A stretch of DNA of 64,000 nucleotides. It comes from Polyangium mundeleinium (GTDB lineage Bacteria; Myxococcota_A; Polyangia; Polyangiales; Polyangiaceae). Each line of letters starts with the position of its first letter. Position 1 is the stretch's first letter. This document shows, piece after piece, positions 8,601 to 15,857 of this stretch. Location: assembly GCF_028369105.1 (NCBI RefSeq), contig NZ_JAQNDO010000001.1, forward strand, positions 3,743,501 through 3,807,500. The letters are read 5' to 3'. The translations under genes were made by a program, and so were the position numbers. The notes under the pieces are model-generated. The model saw only the letters and a program-made list of their open reading frames with translations, did no database searches and was not told the DNA's origin.

Positions 8601-10795
8601 TCGCGCATTTCCTCCAGATCCTCATCGAGGTCGAGGGCGACGAGGAGGAGCTGTCCCGCATGACCCGGAGGGTCGCGGACATCCTCTTCGACAAACTCGG
8701 CCGAGGTGACGAGGCGCTCGCGGCGCTCGACAAGGTCGCCGAGACGGGCGACGAGCCGTGCCGGCGCGCGTACGTCGAGCTCGGCGACAAACTCGGGTGG
8801 AAGGGCCTCGTCGCGTCGAAGCTCGTCTCGTGGAACGAGTCGGGCACGGGCCCGGCCCGGAACGAGGCGCTCCGCGGCGCGTTCGAACGGTTCATCGAGG
8901 TCGGGCGCGACGCGGACGCGGCACGCGTGGCCATGGAGCTCGCGCGCTCACGTGGCGCCGATCGCGCGCTCGCCGAGCAGCTCGAGCAGCTCGCGATCAA
9001 GCTGAAGGATCTCGACGCCCTCGGCGTCGCGCACGACCTGCTCGCGAAGGATGTTTCGGGCGCGGGCCGCGCGGCCGAGATGGTGCGGCAGGCCGAGGTG
9101 CAGATCGCTGCCTCCGTGCCCGCGAACGAGGCCATCCAGCACGGCGAGGGCGCGCTGGCCAGCGTCCTGCCGGGCGAGGTGGAGCCCTTGCTCGCGCGGC
9201 TCGCGGCGCTCGCGCCCGACGTCACGCAGCTCATCGACGTGTACGAGCGTCAGGTTGGGCGTTGCCGTTTGCCGGCGGATCGGCTCACGGCGCTCGCACG
9301 CGCGGCGCAGGTCGCGGCTGAGCGCGGGGCGAACGATCGCGCGCGTAGCTTCTTCGAGCTCGCGCTCAGCGCGGGCGTCCAGGAAGAGACGCTCGGCGCG
9401 CTCGAAGCGGCGGCTTCTGCAGGTGACGAACGCGCGGGTGGCACGAGCTTGCGCGGCATCCTGGCCGAGGCGCTCGCCGGCGGCGGTCAGGGCTCGCGCG
9501 ACGGCGGGCGCACGAAGAGCGCGCTCCTCCGGCGCGCCGCGACGATCGCGCACCGCGCGCTCGGCGACGTCGAGCGTGCCTTCAAATGGCTCGGCGACGC
9601 GATCGTCACGCACGTCGACGACGCTTCGCTCGACGCGCTCGAAGCGCTCGGCCGCGAGCTCAATGATCTTCCCCGCGTCGAGGCCACGCTCACGCGCGCG
9701 CTCGAAGAGGTCTTCGACGGCCCGCTCGTCCGCAAGCTCCTGCAGCGCCGCGCACGCCTCCGCCGCGACGCGCTGAACGACAAGAAGGGCGCCGGCGTCG
9801 ACTTCAAGAAGCTTCACGACCTGTCGCCTGCCGATCAGGACGTGATGAACGAGCTCTCGAACCTGCTCACCGAGCTCGGTGATCACCGCGGCATGATCCA
9901 GCTCTACGAGGATCAGATCCTCCGCGGCCGTGATCCCGCCGTCCGCGCCGAGCTCGCGCGCAAGGTTGCGCGGATCTGGGAGGAGGAGCTCGGCGACGCG
10001 CGCGAAGCGGCCGACGCCTGGCGTCGCGTGCTGCGCATGAAGGCCGGTGACGCCGAGGCGACCGCGGGCCTCGAGCGCGCCAAGACCGGCAAGCTCAAGC
10101 GTACGCCGCCGCGCTCGACGATGGCCTCGGTGCCGCCGACCGCCGGCGCAGGGCCCTCTGCGCCGCCGCCTGCGTACGCCGGTCCGTCCACCCCGCCGCC
10201 CGCGTACACCCGGACGTCCACGCCGCCGCCGCCTGCGTACGCCCGTACGTCCACGCCGCCGCCGCCTGCGTACGCGGCTCCGTCGGTGCCGCCGCCTGCT
10301 GCGGTCCCGACGCCGTCGGCGCCGCCGCCTGCGGTCGCGACGCCGTCGGCGCCTCCGGCGTGGCAGGCCCCGACCGACGCCGAGCCGACGCCCCTCGCGC
10401 CCTCGGCGGAGCTGCCTGCGCCTCCGGCGATGGTCGCGCCTCCCGCGTACGTTCAGGCCGAGCCGGCCCCTGCGTACGTCGATCCGCACGCGCAGCAGCA
10501 GGCCTACGCGCAGCAGCCCGCGCAGACGCCGGAGGCGTACGCGCAGCAGCAGGCGTACGCGGCGTACTACGCGCAGCAGCAAGCCTACGCGCAGCAGCAG
10601 GCCGCGCAGCAGCAGCCCGCGCAGACGCCGGAAGAGGCGTACGCGCAGCAGCAGGCGTACGCGGCGTACTACGCGCAGCAGCAGGCATACGCGCAGCAGC
10701 AGCAGGCGTACGCGCAGCAGGCGCAGCAGCCCGTCGCGCAGCCTGCTCCGGGCGAAGAGCTCGAAGAGGCCGAGCTCCTCGACGACGAATCCTGA
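5654..10795 (+). CDS. Giant TPR-repeat scaffold protein
   Basis: The predicted length is 1713 aa. Residues 1-345 and about 430-1470 are continuous alpha-helical repeats of TPR type, with motifs such as AVENWRKVAELDPRNVYAI and YTKYREALKIDPANSEALS. A Pro/Ala/Gln-rich linker at about 345-428 separates the two blocks. From about 1480 the tail is disordered: first YAGPSTPPPAY-like Pro-rich repeats, then a Tyr-Ala-Gln repeat, ending with an acidic stretch. There is no signal peptide. ATG 5654 lies inside the end of the kinase gene, so the two are an operon. A scaffold role for protein-protein contacts is inferred from the repeats, and the kinase is a plausible regulator. I do not recognise a named orthologue. 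Confidence 0.85.
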   Translation: MDPREIEMLVQRLLANPHDQEALAYAHRAGAQDPRSYAMLLERVGTQTPDPAYGAHWLSEAANVWQAAFGDMNNTVRTLMLAVDKDPMHRSAERLAQMFREKGDVMSLVQLYERQAKGLAPAAAKPEVRAMLLKLHEELGRMWSEPQLARPERAVENWRKVAELDPRNVYAIYAAREILKAQQQYAEAIPFFAMEQAIAEDPERKLALYRDEADIRKRVGDMPGATQALRSARAVRPTDVALTQELGVSVLERINAGENVPQPERDETAAIFVQLAETYDGEYGLSYSLSALGASPGHDRAMQLADHFGALLGRTGELGPQYAAYLKANPNGFMANVARMKVGNAQPPPPPMPAAQAAPAAPAAPQPVQPVQPTQPASVAQPSQPPAAAQPAQPAQPPAAAPAAAPASDARGPSPSVVAMQAQPAVPAGDVHALLEEASAEAQKGRKPQAYTKYREALKIDPANSEALSWVEEYLRQKRMFADLRDVLLAASRVPTVSPETRKAQLRDVAGMCESQLRDIDTAIAAWKQLCQIDRGDEQARDQLRRLLERATKWDDLATVLEQDAMSTPDTEQKLAIEKKLAGLHETKRKDPVAAAEVWTRIASLVPEDEAAVNTAVKLYEKGERLDLAAQAIADNMTGFTDPNTRAGLLQKLGELRLKLNDAGAAGDAFAEAAELSKQAKTWEQAEKAYTAAGRMADAANAIEQRAELADGKQQATLLAQAADLYLKAGDAPGAVIRLERASEIDPTNDAYVQALEEQYRAAGRLPDLVHLLLGRAEKLSDRGKRVGSRRAAAEVQRSLGDNEGARESLLLVLSDGDDEGALALLVEDAAQRGDHQECVELLRRLGGITKAPADKLNHALREASILAEGLDDVDGAIERYEGILKSLDPKSRVALAAIANLEERRNNPQGAAAALEREVALAEGEQKVELAQRLAQIYESQLSDPRGAIRALEIVHAADSEDFDAIGRLERLCAEVEDWPRVAHFLQILIEVEGDEEELSRMTRRVADILFDKLGRGDEALAALDKVAETGDEPCRRAYVELGDKLGWKGLVASKLVSWNESGTGPARNEALRGAFERFIEVGRDADAARVAMELARSRGADRALAEQLEQLAIKLKDLDALGVAHDLLAKDVSGAGRAAEMVRQAEVQIAASVPANEAIQHGEGALASVLPGEVEPLLARLAALAPDVTQLIDVYERQVGRCRLPADRLTALARAAQVAAERGANDRARSFFELALSAGVQEETLGALEAAASAGDERAGGTSLRGILAEALAGGGQGSRDGGRTKSALLRRAATIAHRALGDVERAFKWLGDAIVTHVDDASLDALEALGRELNDLPRVEATLTRALEEVFDGPLVRKLLQRRARLRRDALNDKKGAGVDFKKLHDLSPADQDVMNELSNLLTELGDHRGMIQLYEDQILRGRDPAVRAELARKVARIWEEELGDAREAADAWRRVLRMKAGDAEATAGLERAKTGKLKRTPPRSTMASVPPTAGAGPSAPPPAYAGPSTPPPAYTRTSTPPPPAYARTSTPPPPAYAAPSVPPPAAVPTPSAPPPAVATPSAPPAWQAPTDAEPTPLAPSAELPAPPAMVAPPAYVQAEPAPAYVDPHAQQQAYAQQPAQTPEAYAQQQAYAAYYAQQQAYAQQQAAQQQPAQTPEEAYAQQQAYAAYYAQQQAYAQQQQAYAQQAQQPVAQPAPGEELEEAELLDDES
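10488..10740 (+). repeat. In-frame YAQQQ-type coding repeat
   Basis: Degenerate repeats of CAGCAGCAGGCGTACGCG encode runs such as AYAQQQAYAAYYAQQQAYAQQQ in the tail of the TPR protein. Two longer modules beginning with QPAQTPE are nearly identical, which points to recent internal duplication. A length-variable, low-complexity Gln/Tyr segment of this kind often mediates clustering; that role is inference. Confidence 0.85.
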
Positions 10796-10804
10796 TCCAC
10801 GCGA

Positions 10805-10825
10805 GGGGGCGGTCCCGCCGCCCCC
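10805..10825. terminator. GC hairpin between convergent genes
   Basis: GGGGGCGG (10805-10812) and CCGCCCCC (10818-10825) form a perfect 8-bp stem with a 5-nt loop. It sits between the stop codons of the TPR gene and the acyltransferase gene. No U tract follows on either strand. Confidence 0.5.
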
Positions 10826-10828
10826 GTC

Positions 10829-11761
10829 TCACCAGAAGACCGACTTCCGCTCCTTCAGCCCGCGGTTCAGCATCGACTGGATGGTCGCCTTCACGCGGAG
10901 GACCTTCTCCTCGATGATCGCGTCGTCGTCGTCGGGATCGCCGTCGAAGCGCATGGGCTCGCCGAACGAGAGCCTGTAGCGCGTGGGCAAGGGGAGGACC
11001 CCGCCGGGCACGAGGAGCTGCGGCAGGATCGGAAAGCTCGGCAAGTGCAGCGTCTTCGCCACGCGGTGGAGGTTGCCGAGCGAGACGTACTGCTCCTCGG
11101 CGCCGATGACGGCCACGGGCACGATCGGCGTGTTCGTCTCGAGCGCGAGGCGCATGAAGCCGAGCCCGAAGTCCGTGAGCTTGTAGCGCTCGGCGAACGT
11201 CTTCGTCACGCCACGCACGCCCTCGGGGAACACGAGGATCGCCTCGCCGAGCTCGAGCAGCCGCCGCGCGTTCTCGGGCACGCCGACGACCTGCCCGACG
11301 CGCGAGAAGAACGTCGAGACGAACGGCAACGTCTGCGACCACTTCTCCACCATGCTCCGCACGATGCGCGGCGGCTCCGCGTCGAGGAACATCGAGGCTG
11401 CGATGATCACGCCGTCCATCGGGATCTGCCCCGAGTGGTTCGCGATGAGGAGCACGCGCGACGCGGGCACACGCTCGATCCCGCTGACGATCGTGCGGAA
11501 GTAGAAACGGTGGAAGAACGCCGCGCCGCCGATGGCGTACTTCGCCCAGGAAGGATCGAGACCAAAAGGATCGACGCCGCCGCTGCCCAAGGGGATCGGC
11601 ACACGACGCAGGCGCTCTTCGAAGTCGCGGCCGAGCAGCTTGATGCCGAGCTCGTCGATTCCGTCTCGGGCGACGCTGAAGGCCGAGCGCGCGATCGGCA
11701 TCGCCTCGCGTGTCGTGAAGGTCGAGAGCCTGCCGAGGGTGCGCGCTGCTCCATCCAGCAT
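10829..11761 (-). CDS. PlsC-like lysophospholipid acyltransferase
   Basis: The 310-aa protein carries the acyltransferase block NHSGQIPMD, with the His and Asp expected for catalysis, and VFPEG as the glycerophosphate-binding block. Membership of the LPLAT superfamily is clear, but the acceptor and acyl donor are not. ATG 11761 was chosen: an upstream GTG frame adds 25 codons with poor third-position GC and no ribosome-binding site. The gene is divergent from an atypical SDR. A similar SDR/LPLAT pairing is known in actinobacteria (Rv0501/Rv0502, from memory), which suggests joint work on a membrane lipid. Confidence 0.87.
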   Translation of the reverse strand: MLDGAARTLGRLSTFTTREAMPIARSAFSVARDGIDELGIKLLGRDFEERLRRVPIPLGSGGVDPFGLDPSWAKYAIGGAAFFHRFYFRTIVSGIERVPASRVLLIANHSGQIPMDGVIIAASMFLDAEPPRIVRSMVEKWSQTLPFVSTFFSRVGQVVGVPENARRLLELGEAILVFPEGVRGVTKTFAERYKLTDFGLGFMRLALETNTPIVPVAVIGAEEQYVSLGNLHRVAKTLHLPSFPILPQLLVPGGVLPLPTRYRLSFGEPMRFDGDPDDDDAIIEEKVLRVKATIQSMLNRGLKERKSVFW

Positions 11762-11889
11762 GCATGCGAACGTAGCAAACCGAGAGCATCGCAGCACGGC
11801 GCGAAGTGCTTGACGTGACGTGCTCCCGAGCTTCACGGTGAGTGTTGGGGATCGGGGGGATGCGTGTGACGAACGGGGGAGGCGAGGCG

Positions 11890-12912
11890 ATGTTTGTCGC
11901 GCCGCGGCTCACGATGCGGCCGCCGCGCAGGGCGAGCGTGAGTGTGGAGGGGGACTCTTCGCGCGAGCCGAGCGTGGAGAGTGATCGTTCGCATTTGCCG
12001 GTGCTCATCACGGGCATCTGCGGACGGCTCGGGCGCAGGCTCGCTCGGCACCTGCACCGCGAGCGGCCGGTGATCGGCATCGATCGTCGATCGTTTGAAG
12101 ACAAACCAAAGGACATCGTCCACCATCAGGTCGACATCCGCCGCAAGAAGACGCAGGACGTCTTCCGCCACGAGCGCCTCGCCGCGGTCGTGCACCTCGG
12201 CGTCATGCACGATCCGCGCGTGGACCAGGCCGAGCACCACAGCTGGAACGTCGTCGGCCTGCAGCGTCTGCTCGAGTACGTCGCGCACTACGACGTCCCC
12301 AAGCTCGTCGTGCTCTCGAGCGCCAACGTCTACGGCCCTCGCCCGGACAACCCCCAGTTCCTCACGGAGGACGCGCCGCTGCTCGGCGGCGCCTCGTTCA
12401 GCGAGATCCGCGATCTCATCGAGGTCGACATGCTCGCGCAGTCGTTCTTCTGGAAGAGGCCGCGCACCGAGACCGTGATCCTCCGCCCGGTCCACATCCT
12501 CGGCGCCGTGCGAAACGCGCCTTCGAACTACCTGCGCCTGCCCGTCATCCCCACGCTGCTCGGCTTTGATCCGATGGTGCAGGTGATCCACCAGGACGAC
12601 GTCGTCAGCGCCATCGCCCGCGCGCTCATGCCCGGCGCGCGTGGCATCTACAACATCGCGGGCCCGCCGCCTTTGCCCTTGTCGCGCCTCGTCGGCATGA
12701 CCGGACGCACGCGCGTCGCCGTTCCCCACGGGATCGCGCAAGGCGTCGTCCGTAAGCTCTGGCAGTACCGGGCCACCTCGTTCCCCGCGCCTGAGATCGA
12801 TCACATCCGTTACGTGTGCATGGTCGACGACACGCGCGCGCGAACCGATCTTGGCTACGCGCACACGCACGACATCACGCAGACGGTGGCCGCGATCGAC
12901 GACGTCTTCTGA
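11890..12912 (+). CDS. Atypical extended SDR, epimerase/dehydratase-like
   Basis: The 340-aa protein has the Rossmann glycine motif TGICGRLG (41-48) and the SSANVYGP block of extended SDRs. Where the catalytic YxxxK is expected, the sequence reads FSEIRDLIE, so Tyr and Lys appear absent and classical dehydrogenase chemistry is doubtful. ATG 11890 follows GGGGGAGGCGAGGCG, a strong ribosome-binding site; the longer frame is less likely. It may be an NAD(P)-binding regulator or lipid-linked enzyme paired with the divergent acyltransferase. Its TGA overlaps the first possible ATG of the following frame. Confidence 0.82.
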   Translation: MFVAPRLTMRPPRRASVSVEGDSSREPSVESDRSHLPVLITGICGRLGRRLARHLHRERPVIGIDRRSFEDKPKDIVHHQVDIRRKKTQDVFRHERLAAVVHLGVMHDPRVDQAEHHSWNVVGLQRLLEYVAHYDVPKLVVLSSANVYGPRPDNPQFLTEDAPLLGGASFSEIRDLIEVDMLAQSFFWKRPRTETVILRPVHILGAVRNAPSNYLRLPVIPTLLGFDPMVQVIHQDDVVSAIARALMPGARGIYNIAGPPPLPLSRLVGMTGRTRVAVPHGIAQGVVRKLWQYRATSFPAPEIDHIRYVCMVDDTRARTDLGYAHTHDITQTVAAIDDVF

Positions 12913-12989
12913 TGCGCCGCGGCTGCGCGCACGCTTCTGTCGTTCGTCCGGGTGTCACGCAGTGGTACGCTCGGCGTCCATCTCCCGCC

Positions 12990-15500
12990 ATGTCTCTGCT
13001 GCCCGCGCTCCTCGCGGTGACCACCCAGGCGGCCACGCCGCACCTCACCGCGACGCGCGTCTCCACGCCGCCGGTCCTCGACGGACGCCTCGACGAGCTC
13101 CCCTGGAAGCACGCCAAAGGCAGCGACGCCTTCACGCAGAAGCTCCCCACGCCCGGCGAGAAGCCGCGCTACCGCACGCTCGTGCGCGTCGTGTACGACG
13201 ACGAGGCCGTCTACGTCGGCATCGACTGCGAGCAGACGAACGACGAGATCATCGCGCGCCTCACGCGGCGTGACAGGCAAGTCGAGGCCGACGCCGTCAC
13301 GGTCACGCTCGACACGCGCGGCGACGGCAGGAGCGCGCTCGAGTTCGAGGTCAACGCGGCCGGTGTCCTCTCCGACGCGCTCCGCTTCAACGACACCGAG
13401 CTCTCGCGCGAGTGGGACGAGATCTGGGACGCGCGCACCACGCGCACGGCGCACGGATGGTCGGCCGAGTTCAAGATCCCGCTCCGCATCCTGCGCTTTC
13501 GTGATCTGCCCTCGCAGAGCTTTGGCCTCCAGGTGCGGCGCCGTGTGTCGATGCTGCAGGAGGTCGACGAGTGGACGTTCATCCCTCGCGACGCGGGCGG
13601 CGAGGTGTCGCGGTACGGCAAGCTCGACGGCCTCTCCGGCCTCCGGCCCAAGGCCTCGCTCGAACTGCGCCCTTTCGTCGTGGGCGCCCTCCGCTACAGC
13701 GAGAGCGAGGCCGAGATCCGCGGCGCGAGCGTCTTCCCCGCGGGCTCGGCGGGGCTCGATCTCAAGTGGCATCCTTCGCAGAGCCTCACGCTCGACGCCA
13801 CGATCTTCCCGGACTTTGGCCAGGTCGAGGCCGATCAGGTCATCCTCAACCTCAGCAACTTCGAGCAGTTTTTCCCGGAGCGCAGGCCGTTTTTCCTGGA
13901 GGGCTCGGACAACCTCGCGACGCCCTTCAAGCTCGTCTACACGCGCAGGCTCGGCCGCGCGCCGGGCATGCCGGCCGTGCGGGACGACGAGGAGACCGTG
14001 GGATCGTCGGCCCCGGCCACGGTGTACGCCGCGGCGAAGCTCTCGGGCGAGCTCGTGGAGGGCGTGTCGGCGTTCGAACTGCTCGGCGTCACCGCGCCCG
14101 TCCTCGTGAACGTGAAGCGCGCCGATGGCAGCTTCGCCTCGCGTGTCGCCGAGCCCCTCGCCGCGTTCAAGGTCCTCCGTCTCCGCAAGGACTTCGGCCC
14201 TCGCGCCTCGCTCGGCTTCATGGCCACCGCGAAGAGCCGCTTCGAAACACCGTCCGTGTACCCCACCGTCGAGGCCGCTCCCGGCAGCGGCCGCCAGCGC
14301 GTGCTTTGCCCGAAGGAACAGATCGTCGCGCACGGTGCGCGTTGCTTCCACGACGCCTACGTCGCAGGTGTCGACGGCCGCTGGCGTTCGCCGGGCGGCG
14401 AGTACGTGATCAGCGGACAAGCCGTCGCCTCGCTCGTGCACGACGGCCCGCCGCGCACGTTGCCCGATGGCACCGTCCTCTCCTCCGGCGACATCGGCCC
14501 TGCGGTGCAGGCGCGTGTCGCGAAGGAGGGCGGCAAGCACTGGACCTTCAACGCCGAGTACGCCGGGTATGGCCGCAAGGTCGACTACAACGATGTCGGC
14601 TACATGCAGCGGCAGAACCTCCACGCGTTCACCGCGTCCGTCGGCTACCGGACGCTCGATCCGTGGTGGGTGACGCTCGAAACGGAGACGACCATCGACG
14701 TGGTCGAGCGCGACACGCTCGACTGGCTCACGCAGGAGCGCATGCTCCTGCTCGGCAACTACACGCGCTGGGCGAACTTCTGGGAGAGCTTCGTCGGGAT
14801 CCACGCCAAACCCTCGCGGTACGACGACCGCGAGGTCGGTGACGGCACGGCGCTCGAACGCGCGCCCCTCTTCGGCGGCGAGCTCTGGATCGCGACCGAC
14901 GGCCGGCGTGTCGTCAACGGCGAGGCGTGGGTGATGGTGCAGGGCATCGAGACCGGCCTCAACGTGGAGGCCGACGGCCGTTTGTCCGTGCGTATCCTGC
15001 CGCAGCTCGATCTCGATCTGATCCCGACCTTCCTCTACACGCACGGCGAGCCGCGGTACGTCACGACGATCGGAGCAGGCCACGTCTTCGGCCGGCTGCG
15101 GGCGCAGAGCCTCGGGCTCACGATGCGCGCGACGTACACGTTCTCGCCGCGTCTCTCGCTCCAGGCCTACGCGCAAGCCTTCCTCGAAGCGCAGAGCTTC
15201 GACGGCTTCACGCTCTCGAAGGCGCGCGGAGCGGGCCGTGTCGCGCGCCTCGCAGAGCTTTCGCCTTTCGGAGCGCCGCTCGACGACGATCCAGACTGGG
15301 AGGGCGGCTCGATCAACGCAAACATCGTCCTGCGCTGGGAGTACCGGCTCGGCTCGACGTTGTTCCTCGTCTACACGCACGCCCAAGGCGACGGACGCGC
15401 GCCCCTCGCCCGTCGCGGCGCCGGCTTCGACTTCGGATGGCTCGGCCCGCGCGCCTCCGAAGAAACGTTGCTGGCCAAACTATCGTACTGGTGGGGCTAG
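12990..15500 (+). CDS. CBM9-like/DUF5916 outer-membrane protein
   Basis: The predicted 836 aa begin with a short hydrophobic export signal (MSLLPALLAVTTQAA). Residues about 20-200 resemble the CBM9-like domain (TRVSTPPVLDGRLDELPWK and VYVGIDCEQ). The remainder fits DUF5916, including the hallmark ERRPFFLEGSDNL and many amphipathic strands ending in an aromatic C-terminus (LLAKLSYWWG), as in beta-barrels. ATG 12990 was preferred to ATG 12912 because the first 26 codons of the longer frame have poor third-position GC. Related proteins are outer-membrane proteins of unknown function, often annotated as hydrolases without proof. A large inverted repeat follows. Confidence 0.82.
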   Translation: MSLLPALLAVTTQAATPHLTATRVSTPPVLDGRLDELPWKHAKGSDAFTQKLPTPGEKPRYRTLVRVVYDDEAVYVGIDCEQTNDEIIARLTRRDRQVEADAVTVTLDTRGDGRSALEFEVNAAGVLSDALRFNDTELSREWDEIWDARTTRTAHGWSAEFKIPLRILRFRDLPSQSFGLQVRRRVSMLQEVDEWTFIPRDAGGEVSRYGKLDGLSGLRPKASLELRPFVVGALRYSESEAEIRGASVFPAGSAGLDLKWHPSQSLTLDATIFPDFGQVEADQVILNLSNFEQFFPERRPFFLEGSDNLATPFKLVYTRRLGRAPGMPAVRDDEETVGSSAPATVYAAAKLSGELVEGVSAFELLGVTAPVLVNVKRADGSFASRVAEPLAAFKVLRLRKDFGPRASLGFMATAKSRFETPSVYPTVEAAPGSGRQRVLCPKEQIVAHGARCFHDAYVAGVDGRWRSPGGEYVISGQAVASLVHDGPPRTLPDGTVLSSGDIGPAVQARVAKEGGKHWTFNAEYAGYGRKVDYNDVGYMQRQNLHAFTASVGYRTLDPWWVTLETETTIDVVERDTLDWLTQERMLLLGNYTRWANFWESFVGIHAKPSRYDDREVGDGTALERAPLFGGELWIATDGRRVVNGEAWVMVQGIETGLNVEADGRLSVRILPQLDLDLIPTFLYTHGEPRYVTTIGAGHVFGRLRAQSLGLTMRATYTFSPRLSLQAYAQAFLEAQSFDGFTLSKARGAGRVARLAELSPFGAPLDDDPDWEGGSINANIVLRWEYRLGSTLFLVYTHAQGDGRAPLARRGAGFDFGWLGPRASEETLLAKLSYWWG

Positions 15501-15522
15501 CTTCCACAGGCGCCCCGCACCC

Positions 15523-15820
15523 GGGGCGCTGCCCCGGTCCCCGCGGGGGGCTGTCCGCCCCCTCGACCCCGGACCAGCCAGGGGCTGGACCCAAACTCGA
15601 TGAACTGCGCTCCGCGCAGTTCATCGAACAGGCCCGGTCAAGACCAGCAGCGACGTTGCCAACCAAGACAGCCGCGCTGCTGGTTCGACTGGCAACCCGG
15701 CTTCTTCGTCGGCCTGTTTGAAAAACTGCGCGGAGCGCAGTTTTTCAACCCTGGGTCCAGCCCCTGGCTGGTCCGGGTGCAGGGGCGGACAGCCCCTGCT
15801 GGGGCCTGGGGCAACGCCCC
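15523..15820. repeat. Long imperfect inverted repeat with nested hairpins
   Basis: The left arm (15523-15634) and the right arm (15711-15820, reverse complement) match over about 110 bp, including GGACCAGCCAGGGGCTGGACCC. Each arm holds its own hairpin: TGAACTGCGC/GCGCAGTTCA on the left, AAAAACTGCGC/GCGCAGTTTTT on the right. The spacer is itself palindromic (ACCAGCAGCG...CGCTGCTGGT and GTTGCCA...TGGCAAC). The element fills the gap between two convergent genes, so it may terminate both transcripts. It could belong to a dispersed myxobacterial intergenic repeat family, resembling REP/BIME or MITE elements. Confidence 0.88.
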
Positions 15821-15849
15821 AGCGCAACGCCCCAGCGCAACGCCCCAGC
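15811..15849 (+). repeat. Three copies of a 13-bp tandem repeat
   Basis: GCAACGCCCCAGC occurs three times in a row at 15811, 15824 and 15837. It starts inside the outer end of the long inverted repeat and reaches almost to the stop codon of the next minus-strand gene. The pattern suggests slippage at the edge of the palindrome. Confidence 0.85.
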
Positions 15850-15857
15850 GCTACGTC

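Noticed and set aside
12912..12989. Upstream extension of the DUF5916 protein from ATG 12912
   Set aside because: The extra 26 codons have low third-position GC and hide the signal peptide that starts at 12990.
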